64,000 bases of DNA from Sapria himalayana. Its lineage: Eukaryota > Streptophyta > Magnoliopsida > Malpighiales > Rafflesiaceae. Both the position numbers and the translations under genes were made by a program. This document shows positions 12,301-24,300 of the stretch, piece after piece. Below the pieces are notes generated by a model, which was given only the letters and a program-made list of their open reading frames with translations, searched no databases and was not told the origin of the DNA. Each line of letters begins with the position of its first letter. Position 1 is the first letter of the stretch. The stretch spans positions 5,195,062-5,259,061 of the forward strand of contig JAREIK010000343.1 in the NCBI GenBank assembly GCA_029783825.1, written 5' to 3'.

Positions 12301-15300
12301 ATGAAATCTCAATAAAAAAAAATATCTAAGTCTTCTAAAATTTTCGACTAAAATTATGTCTAAAGGTACACCTTGAGTTAGAAAATCTCTAACTCATCAT
12401 CTCTTATAATCAAAATATCATTAACATAAACAATCAGCAAAATCATTTTATTATTAGAACTACTTCAAAAAAATAAAAAAAAAATCATTAACACACATAT
12501 GTAACCCAAATGAGGTGAATGCGTGTCAAAACCTTACAAACCAAAGTTTCAATGTATACTTCGGGTTGTACAATGAATTCTATAATCTTCAAATTGCATC
12601 TTATTATATTGCTCAGAAATTAGGTGATTGTTCCATATATACTTATTTCTCAATATCATCATGAAAAAATACATTCTTCATATTTAGCTAATATATCCTT
12701 CAATTATGATATTTTATCAAAGAAATAAAAATTTGTATAAAGATAATCTTGATCATTAAAAAATAAGTATCTTGATAGTTAACAGATATGTAACCCAAAT
12801 AAGGTAAGTGTATGTCAAAACCTTGCAAACTAGAGTTTCAATGTCTACTTCAAGCTGTACAATGTATTCTATAATCTACAAATTATATCTTATTATATTG
12901 CTCAAAAACTAAGGAGTTGCTCTATATATACTTCTTTCTCAATGTCACTATGAAAAAATATATTTTTCACATTTAACTAATATATCCTTCAATTATGGTA
13001 TGTTGTCAAAGAAATAAAAATTTATACTGTGATAATATTGATCATTAAAAAATAAGTATCTTGATAGTTTACACCAAATATTTGGTTGAAAAATAAGTAT
13101 CCTTGTAATTCACACACATATATAACCTCTTGCTACCATTACAACTAGACATGACTTCACAATTAACACTCACCTACAACCAATTGATATTTTCCAAGAA
13201 CATTATATTAGTTCTCAAATCTCACTAGAGTTAACGACGTGCATCTCTTTTATCATGACTTGACATAGTTCTAAATGAGATAATACCTCACAAGAAAACT
13301 TTGATATCATAGTTGAGTTTTAAGAAGAAATAAAAGAAAAAAAAAACAAGACGAAAGTAAGATAAAAATTATCAAATCGAGTCATGAGTATAAAGGTGTC
13401 AACCGAGCCGGGCAGGCCAGGACCGGCACGAGGCACGGCATGATTCAGTAGTGCATAGGCCGGGCCGACAAGAGAAATTGCCTTGCACGGGCAAGTGCCG
13501 AGGCCAACCGGGACGCGTGCCATGCCTGACCGGGCACGATTCCGTGGCGAGTGACACGGCCCGCCAGCACGAGACATGTCCCGCACCCCACTCCATCGCG
13601 ATCGCCACGCCATACAATCATATGGATTGGGAAAACACGTGGGCACAGATCTGAATCCACTCCGACTTGACCCAAGGTCCCGCCCAACCCGAATCCCCCC
13701 TCCCACTGTTAAAAAAATAATAATAAAATTTAAATATCATCCATTGGATTTTGCTTCCAAAGGCTAGGAGGCAGAATCCGACGACCCTCATGATTCTGCC
13801 CCCTAAAAATCAATAAAAAATTAAAAAAACATAAAAATTATTTTTTTAACAAAAATTTTCCTTTAATCTATAAAACTGCACCCCCACCTCTCTATAAATT
13901 TTATGTTTTTCATTAATATTTATTCTCACTCTCTCAAAATCCTCTCAAAACTCTTACGCTTCTCTCTCTCAGGACTCGGAATTTTGTCATTCGACTCAAC
14001 TTTTCGAGACTCACAATTCGAGTTTGAAAGTTTGAACTAGACTGTGGTGCACAGTACACGTGATCTACATCACTGCTTTACGGGTATTTTAATTTTTGTT
14101 TAGTATTGAACTATAATTTTTAACATAAAAAATATTATTTAAAAAAATTAAGTTTTTTTGTTTACTTTCTCTCTCTCTAATCTGAATATCTAAAATCTAT
14201 CATCTAGGCTCTACCTCCTGTTTAACAAAAATCCAAAAAATGACTAATACTAATGAAACATATTTAAATTTAAAAAATAAAAATCTTACACAAATGTCTG
14301 AGGCTGCTGAAACTTTGGTATCTCCATTTATCTTAACACAAACATCTAAAAGACAAAAAACTAGGAGGATTTCTGTAGTTTGGACTTATTTTAATATAAT
14401 AAAACAAAAAAATATTAGGGATGAGAAAGAAAAAATAACACAGTGCAAATATTATATGAAAAATTTAACTTGTAAAAGTACGTTTGGGATTAGGCACCTT
14501 AAGAGGCATGCCGAATTATGCACCTTAAGAGGCATGCCGAATTATGCACCAAACAATATGGTACATTAGATTCTAGGCAAACTCAACTTAGCACTGTATT
14601 TTTTGAGACTGGATCGAGTTCAGTCTCAAAATTTATTCCATTCATATACCACAGCAAGTTGGGTAGAGTCATGACCAAACTTATCATATTGATGGATCTT
14701 CCGATCAGATTTTTGGAAGACCCAATGGTAGTGTGCATCATGCAGACATATTTTCAGCCTGCTTATCATAGGATTCCTAGGTCCACATCTAGGAATGACA
14801 TGCTAAAATTTTATAAGTTAAAAAAATAAAAAATAATTAATGAATTTATGACATATAGTAGAGTGAAGTCTAACTAAAATATATAAATTAAAAATAAATC
14901 ATGATCAAAATAAATAATATCTACACTTACTAAAATCTTAACAATCTCTGATAAAAAAAATGTGTATCATCTTTGGATACTCAAGTATCTAAGAAAAATA
15001 CATCTCGAAGTACTAGATATCAATTTGTCTTGTCCTAGAGATTAATTGAGAATAAGGCATGTTCATTCAACAATTCTAAGAGATTAAATAAATAGCATCT
15101 CTATAATGTAGGATCTAAAAATATATATACTGAGAAAAAATAGAAGAAAGCATTCAATTGATAAGATGAATTATGATTAAAATTGTATCTCCTCAAAAAT
15201 ATTTTGAAATACTCTTCCTAAGAGTATTTAAGATGTCTCAATTAGATGTTTATACTTTCTTTCAACGATCTAATTTTATTAGAGTGTGCTGACATAAAAA

Positions 15301-18300
15301 ATCTATTATATAATCTCATAATTCATAAAGTATGTGCTAAATTAGTCTAACATGTATTCTAATACAATATATCATCAAAAGATATATTCATGTATTTCTC
15401 AAGCAACAATAACTAAAAATGATCATATACAAAAACCATTCTCTAGTCGCATTTCTACTATTTCCCCAATCCCCATACATTAAAGTGTATCATATAAGTC
15501 AATTGACATATATGATAAGAAATTCTTATAAGCTTTCATAATTGATATGTTTCATATGATAAGATAAAAATACCCTTAAACCTACGATGAAATATTTTTA
15601 ATTTGACCAATAAAAAAACTGAGCTAAGAATATACAAATAAAGATTACAATTCACTCAAAGATTTAGAAAGATATTTTACCATTAAAGAGAGAGCATAGA
15701 ACATAGAATTACCTTACTCAATCTCATATAGAATCTTCCTCAGAGTCTCACAATCTTATAAATAAAAATAAAATCATTGTTAAACTGTCTAAGAAAGCAA
15801 CTCATAAAATATAAACTAATAGAATAACTAAGAAAAAATAATACATTGAGAAGTAACAAAGATCCAGACCGCATACTTTCATATCCAATGATTTTCATAT
15901 ATTTTCTATTGGCTACAATAATATTTTCAGATCAAAAATATATATAATAAATATAATATGATTATCAATAATGAGTATTTTCTCGTGTATTAATAAACCA
16001 AAAGTCTATAGTAAGTGCATTAGTGAAACTAGTAATACCTGAAAAAAAAAAGATTTATTATTGTTTTAGAGAGGAATTATTTATAGTCATCTCTAAAGTG
16101 TAAGTTATACAATGGATAAACTTTGTGAGGACCACCAAATAATTCCAATGATCATCCTGTCACTCCCAATATTATGTAAAACTCTCGATCTTCTCTCTTG
16201 ATATAATATCCAAGAGTTATTTCTGATGTGGCCCATCATCGTGCAGTGGGTGTATTAAACTATACTTCTCCTCCACTCCATCTATGTTATGATAATCTCT
16301 CTTCATGCTGTGTCACAAATTATTGGTTTCTCAAATTAAAAAACTACACCAAATTATATTTTTTTACAAATATGCAAGAACCCCAGGGGTTCTGCCCAAA
16401 AATACTATCATAGACCATCGTGCAATGAATGTGCAACACTTGTGGTTTGAAGCTCAAAAAATCTAGATGTATGACATGCACCAAGTATCATGTATGCCAT
16501 AATGCCTCCATTCATGCGCTTGTTGCCGGAAATAGCATCCGCCTCCATAGCCACCACCATGCTTACCTTTAGCCACCATCACACGCATCTAATACCACCA
16601 TCATGCAACATGCTACTGGAAAAAAATAATATATATTTTTTTGTTCTAATTCAGTTTTGATATATATTAAAAAAATATTATAATAATAAACACTCTAAGA
16701 AATTTATATATCTAATATCTTTATATTATGAATAAAAACAATTGGGACAATTTACATACCGTGTGCTCCCTTCAATAATATTAAAAAAAAACTACAACTA
16801 CATTCTAAACTTAGATGAAATTTTGAACTTTAAAAACTAATATTTAAAAAAATAAATATTTAAAAAGTATAAATTTTATACCTATTATTACATAGCCTAA
16901 ATGATTATTTGTAATGATTTGTATTATATTCTCCTCTCTAATTTGTTTCATTCATCCTTCAAACAACTCAAGTAATGATTATTTGTAATGATTATTTTAA
17001 AAAAAATTACTAATTTTTTATCATTTTAGAATATTAATAGAGTGCATAGATATTTTTTATAAAAAAAATCATTAAAAATTTTATTAATGTTAGAATTTTC
17101 AAATAACAAATAAAAAATAATGTAATAACACTCAATTAATAAAATTCATATATTGAATGCTCTTATATGATGAGCAAAGTTTTAAAAATCAAAAACGTAA
17201 GACAAAACATTTTTGTGTTCGTAAGACAATGCATAAGCCTTTAGGCTTTAAGGTATAAGTTTTTGAGCATCACAATATAATTAATTAATATTTAAACTAT
17301 ATAAAATAAAATAACATATATAAAAAAATAAATTAATAAATAATATGGAATATTTTATAATTAATAATATTTAATAATTTGATAATTTTATCAAATTAAA
17401 ATATTATTTCAAATTTAAATAAATTTATTAATTTCTCTACTTTTATTTTATTTTATTTTAATATTATTTATTAATTAATATTATTATCAAATTTTAATAA
17501 ATTTAATAATTTATTAAATAAATTTATTAATGTGTCCTTGCAGTTGCCTCTCTCCCTCACCCTAGAGGTGTCAAATGGGACTTGTCGGGCTGGCCTGACA
17601 AGATTTTAGGCCGCCCGACAATGCTTCCGTGCCGGGCAAGGCACGGCATGGTTAATGTATCATGTCGAGCCTGGCCCGGCAAGGTTCTGTAAAGTCAGGC
17701 CCAGCATGAGCCCGCGACCCAAAATCTAATGGGTTCGGCCTGGTTCAGCCGGGTTCGGGTCGGGCCAAACCCTAATTTTTAAAAAAAAAGTAAGGTTCGG
17801 GGCGTGCCGCAGCATCTCAGCGCCGCCGTCGCCCTTTTGGGGCTCAGGTAGCACAGCCCATTTGACACCTCTACATGGCCTCTCTCCCTCATCCTAGCCC
17901 TCACCCCTCTCCCCTGCTCCACGAAAAACTGACAGAGCTCCGTAGAGCTCCAACGAGCTTCGTCAAGCCAAATGCTTTTTTTAACGCCTTGAGGCATTTT
18001 ACGAACACCTCACTTTGAGGCGCACATCAAGACGTTAAAAAAAAGATTTAAAAAAAAATAGATGATGAGCAAAGTGATTGGGACAGCTCAAAAATCAGAT
18101 ATTCCTTTCAAAAGTATTTTAAAAAAACTATAACAAAATAAAAAATATAAAACATACAAATTATATACCTATTATTACATAACTTAAATAATTATTTGTA
18201 ATGATTTGAATCACATTCTCCTCTCTAATTTGTAAATAATTATTTGTATTTTATTATCTATCTTGTATCATTAAAAATATTAATAGAGTGCATAAATATT

Positions 18301-21300
18301 TATTCTAAAAATAATTCATTAAAGAACTCATTAATGTTCTCCTCTATCATTCTATCTTTACAAAAAATAATGAAATATCTAATTTTTTTTCACTCCGTTA
18401 AATGATATTTCATCAAATCTTCAATACAATAAAATATTTTAAGATTAATTAATTTTACATCATGAAAACTCAAATTTATTGTTCAAATTTCAGACCATAT
18501 ATAGATAAAAAGACAATTTTAAATAACTTAAATACAAAACATATTACATTAAAGTAATTTATATTAAGGACGTATTTAATTGGGGCAACTCACAAGTTGA
18601 GTGCTCTAATCAAAACAAGATAATGAAAAAAATAAGAAACAAAAATAAACTTAATAATTATCTTAAACATGCCCTCTCATACTAATGCTTAAAAAATTAA
18701 AGGCACCGGAACGAAGTCATGTGCCAATTTGAACTAGTCCAAACTATTAATCAGTTGAGATTGATTTTTTTATGAAATATGATAAAAAAATTTTAAAATA
18801 TTTTTCATTAACCGAATTAAAGAGAATAATAATAAAATAACTAAAAAATATTCTCACATAGTCGACTCAAAAAGAATAACAGCAAATAAAAACTAAGAAA
18901 TATGCTTTCCTAATCAACTTAAAGATAATAACAATAAAGAAATTAAGAAATAATCTCTCCTAAATGACTTAAAAAAAATAACAAAAAAGAAAATTTTCAA
19001 AATAAAATATTTTTTCCTAACCAAATTAGGAGAATAAATGAAATCACATTCCACTACCACTTCTAGATGTAGTGAAAGATAAGAACAAGGGTAATTAAGC
19101 TCATCTCCTTGATTTTTGCAAAAGAACCATTCAGCATCTTATCCAAGTTCAATTGCTTTCCAAATCTTCCAAGCCACCTCATTGCTGTTTAAATGTACAT
19201 ATGTAGTGTATAATGATTTCTCTTTGTACAATGGAGTTATTTGATGGGCATACGCATAAAGCCTATTGCTCAAACACAACAAAGATGGCACTTTGTTTGT
19301 TTCCTCGAATTCTACCAAGAAGTTTAGTCGAAGATAATGCGCTTCCTGTAGAAGCTCCAGTAGGCAAGCCATTCAGATTGCTTGTCTTGCTGGTGGAAGA
19401 TTCAACAGTGTTTACTCAGATGAGTTTTGTTTATTGATGATCCAAAATCCAGTACATATAAGCATTAGAGATCAAGAAATTCTCAATAATATCAAGTACG
19501 TGTTGAGTTTGAGACGAAAAATATATATATGAACATGATGACCTTGCTCCTGCCAGACTCTGAGTAGAGATGTCAACTGAGTTAAGAGGCACAAGTCCGG
19601 CCTGAGACACAACACAGCACGGCACAATTCAAAGTCGTGCCTACACCTCTCTCATGAGTCAAGCAAGCCCATGGCACAAGGACTTGGCCCACGAGGGATG
19701 GCCCAAGTGCCACCCATAGCATGACCCACTACATTCAACACAACCAACATGAACATGCACAATGCATGCCTAACTCGTGGCCGATGTGCTGGAGAGTAAA
19801 AAAAAGGCACGTGAATGCATGTGCCATTTGTTCAATGTTTTGTATTTCATGACCCACATTTAAGATTGCTTCCTTTTGTTTATCCCTTGTACGGCACGAC
19901 TTTTGTACCATGTCGTGCTTGGCACAGCATGGTACATGTTGACATCATAAGGTTTTCAACTAAATATATAGCCACGTTTATATCAAGCAAGAATTTTTCA
20001 ATTAAATTTTTGAAGGTTCATAGATTATTTCATTTTATGCACACGTACATCTAGCCAGTTAAAAGAGAAAAGAAAACCTTATGATAACATCCATCAAGTC
20101 TCTTTGTTCCCTGTATAGGTGGTAAGTATGGACAGCTTGTCATTGAAGACTTTTTGTCAATCAATCTGTTTCCAGATTTAATATCTTGATATATGTATAT
20201 AGGAACGGCATTTTCATGTATATACTCAAGACCCATAGCTGATTTGATACCAATTTGCACTCGAGTGGACCATAACAAAGAGTCCAGCACATGACAACTG
20301 TACCAACATTTAACATAGCCCATTTCACATAGAATTTATAGGACTACCAATATTAATCATATAATAAATAATTATAAATTAAAAAATAATGTATAATAAA
20401 CAACTTTAAAATATAAGTCATAAAGTAGAGTTATCCCCATGATATCTAATATTTGGTCTGATCATGATGACAATATATTTTCATGCATCATTAGCCACTT
20501 TATTGATTTTAAGTGAAAACTAAATAAAAAAAATATTAAAATTTTATTATATTCATTCTCATGATGATATCGCCATATATACGTGTCTACCAAGTATTTT
20601 TAAGAAATACGAAATAAAAAAAATATTTATTATAGTATTTAATAATATATCAAATAATAGTATCACTATAAACATATTCGTAAGAACCATTACAAATAAT
20701 TCCTTAGATAAAATTCTTTATTTTAGGTGTAGTATCACATAATAAACCTAATTTTACCAGTCAATTTAAAAATAATTTCTTCTCATAATAACATATATGT
20801 AATATATTAAAATATATTAAGACACCTGATAAACTATAAGAGTTTCACTTTATATAATTCAGTAGTCCTAAGAAAATTCCAAGCAAATATAAGACACCCC
20901 AAAAATTATATATACCTTATGTTAGATTATATGTTAGCTACTAATATGTGATATCCTAAGACCTGTGAAATAATAATTAATAATCACATTGGGCCATTAA
21001 AATTTCATTTTTAAAATTCTATAAATTTGTTTATGATACGACAAATAAGTATTTATCTATATATTTTTTCACTACATCCATTGCACTTAAATTCATATAC
21101 AACATCTCTTTTACAAACATAGAAAGTACTCAAATTTTTGTGTCAAGACTATTGAAATAGAAAAAAAATATTTAAAATATAAATCCTCCGTTTATCTATT
21201 TATTGTTTAGTTGTCTGTATCAATTATAAGTTCAGATGAAATGGGTGAAAAACTCAAAAAAATACATATTCACTTGCATAAACCAATCACAAGAACTAAA

Positions 21301-24300
21301 AATAAAATTACGAATAATTAAATAACTAATATAAATATTATAAAAATAAGTATGATACTTTTAGCGAATCTCTGAGCATGAATATCGACATCATTTTCAA
21401 AGATCATAACTTTTTAATTCATTAACAAGAAACAAACAATAGGGAGGTCTGTCAAATGGAAGCAAACTATCAAGATATTTAAATATTGATTATTATTTTA
21501 TTTTATCTTAAAGTGATATAAAAAATTTTAATATATTAAATTGGTAACAATCAAACAAATTCATATTTTTTGTGTTATCTAAAATAAAATGGAATCTATT
21601 GACCCTTCTTGTATCTAACATAATATTTGAGTCTACTTTTTCTATGATTATAACTATAATTTTAGATAGAATAACCACACTACAACTAGATATCATTAAA
21701 GGTTTGCCCTAATTACGAGATTAAAAAGATTCACAAATAAGTATTCAAGATAAAATAAACAAACTACAAGTAAATAATAACACACAAGAATATGATGATA
21801 TGTGTAACAAGTGTGAGTTATAATGATCCAAACCATACAAAGTAACTGGTGACATTGGACTGGCATTCAATGCTTTTTTTCTAAGTTATTTTTTTACCTT
21901 AGAATTATATTTGCAAACTTGGTATATTTTTTTCATGTATTTTCTTATATTTCATATTATGACATTTGCAATGCAGTTTATTGTTTATATTTACATAAAT
22001 TTACTTTTTTATATATTTACATAATATTAGTATATTATATATATTTATTTATTTATTTATTTATATTTATATTTAATATACTAAATTTAACAATAAAAAT
22101 TAATATTATTTTATTTTATGGCTATTGAACCACAACCCACAACCCACTAGCCAATGCCCAAGGCTAGGTAGGAGTAGAGATGTCCAAATGGATAGGAGAC
22201 CCATTGCACAAATAGTGATAAAGGCCCGTGGCAAAAATACGATATGGCACGGCATGACTAGAATCAAGCCTGAGGTGTTGTTGGGCAAACTAATTTATTG
22301 TTTATATTTAAATAAAATTTATTTTTTTATATATTTACATAATATTAGTATGAACTATATATATAAATATAATATACTAAATTTAACTATAAAAATTAAA
22401 ATTATTTAATTTTATGACTTTTTAGCCACAACCCACTAGGCAATGTCTGGGCTAGGTAGGAGTAGAGATGTCCAAATGGATATGAAGCCCATTGCACGAA
22501 TAGAGAAAATGGTCTGTGGCAAGGCACAACATGACTAAAATCATGCCTAAAATAGTGCGGGCCAACCAGTGGCATAGCTCAAGCTATGTCGAGCCAGGGT
22601 TTCTGATCTTTGTGCGACAAAATATGCAGCACAGCAAGATAGGACACGCCAGCTCGTGGGCCTATTTCAGCCCTACTAGCATGGACCTGACCCAAGCTAA
22701 CCTAGAACAAACCTAATCTAACCTAGGCTAGCTAGGGGTTCGAGTCATGCCTAGTGAGTGGCCATGGTGGGTTTGGCATGACCCAACTAAGACAATATGC
22801 CATTTTTTTAAAATCATACAGGCACGACATGGCCCATACTACAAACTTGTGGTCTGGTGCCCACCTAAGCCTAAAAAAACCAATTCATGTCAGGTCAGCA
22901 TGGCAAGTTTGACATGTTATCTGAGAGCAAGTTTCCTTGGCTCATGGGGGCAACCATGAACCAAGGTGTTGGCTCATGGTTGCATGTGCAAGTTGCTATA
23001 TCAGCAGCAGCCTGCTGTCTGCGATAGCTAACCCAAGCTAGCCTAGGTTAGCTGAAGGCCACACCAATCATGAAAGAGTGACTATGCCAGATCATGCTGA
23101 TTATACCAGGCTAGAAACTGACAAGGCATGGGTCGATATGGCCAAATGCTTCAGTCGGGCCATATTGGGCCTACCTTCCTTAAATTAATGCATGCACGAC
23201 ATGGCCAAAAGGCAGTAACAATGCTAAATCCAGAATGGCACGATGGACACCTCTAACTCTGACCACTTTCATTTTCCCACTACGTTAGAGATTGTCATTA
23301 TCCAAATTCTAAGGATAATATTCTCTCTCTAATAGATCGAGATGGTTATATATATTATGCATCGCATCTAGAAGTATCAAGTGAGTTGGACAACTCGGGC
23401 ATGGCACGAGGCAAGGTCCAATACTATGCATTAATTATTGTCGTGCTAGCCAGTAGCACGGCTCGTGCCATGTTGGGCCGAGGCCAACAATACCTCATGC
23501 TAAACCAAGCACGACATGCATGATTGGCCCATTGACACAAACACTAACACGGGGCATGGGTCACAGATCACGACCTCGTGAATTTTTTTTAAAAAAAATA
23601 TGTCTAGCCCCCCATTGGCCATTGCCCTTTGCGTTTAAGTAACATGTCCCAACAAAGAAAGCAAAAAGTTGTGGTTGTCCCTGTCATTGTCTGTTAAAAA
23701 ATAAATAAACAAATAAAATGAATATTTATTCCTATTATTTGTAGTTGTCGAATTTGATTATAATGATTATTAGGCACAAATCCAATAATTATCAAATTTC
23801 TGTTCAATATAAATATGTAAAAAATTCAAATATATATATATAATTTTTATGAATATAAAATATGAATTTATTGATATTCATTATATTCATTTTCAATCAT
23901 CTCCTTTCTTCTCTCTCATTTTCTATTTGTCTAATTTTTATTTCCTCATTTTCTTTTTCGCTACTAAGTTGAGTTGTCTGCATTGGGCTTGATATTTTAG
24001 CAAAAAGGTAGACTATGACTACTACTCAAATAAAATTATGTTGTTATAATACAAATTTAATTTTTATTTATTAATTTATATTATAATTAATAATTTATAA
24101 AAATTTAAAAGTATACTTTTTTAAAATAAAAATTATAAATAAAATAAAATAAAATAATAATAATAAATAATTTTAATGATAATAATTTTAGCATAGGTAT
24201 AGTTACTAACAATAATTCAACCAAAAATTGAGGCCAAAACTAAATACTCTGATAATTTTGACTCATTATCTAAAAAACTTAAAACTATATAAATTTTAAT

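Larger units (their letters stand above)
13391..14870 (+). mobile_element. Long hAT element, right part missing (hAT-3)
   Basis: The left end TAAAGGTGTCAACCGAGCC at 13391 is followed by the GC-rich terminus, the leader with a CT-rich tract, and the BED finger and N-terminal transposase (14240-14829). Similarity to hAT-2 stops around 14870, before most of the core, the dimerisation block and the right end. Minus-strand copia sequence resumes there. No target duplication can be tested because the right end is lost. Confidence 0.8.
19565..23255 (+). mobile_element. Long hAT element carrying a kinase fragment (hAT-5)
   Basis: Left end TAGAGATGTCAA at 19565, preceded by ACTCTGAG. Right end TGGACACCTCTA ends at 23255, followed by ACTCTGAC (seven of eight). 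Inside: GC-rich left end (19565-19940), a shortened transposase start ([19 protein letters not shown] near 20000-20053), an antisense protein-kinase fragment (20057-20320), transposase core remnants to about 21720 ([15 protein letters not shown] near 21630), a tandem duplication at 21977-22560, and a right end of moderate G/C. The BED finger and leader are missing. Confidence 0.82.

Noticed and set aside
13320..13767. Overlapping open frames on both strands
   Set aside because: They fall in the GC-rich left end of hAT-3 and cross its border into copia sequence.
21919..22128. 69-codon plus-strand open frame
   Set aside because: It crosses a TTTA microsatellite within hAT-5 and reads as low-complexity F/I/L/Y.
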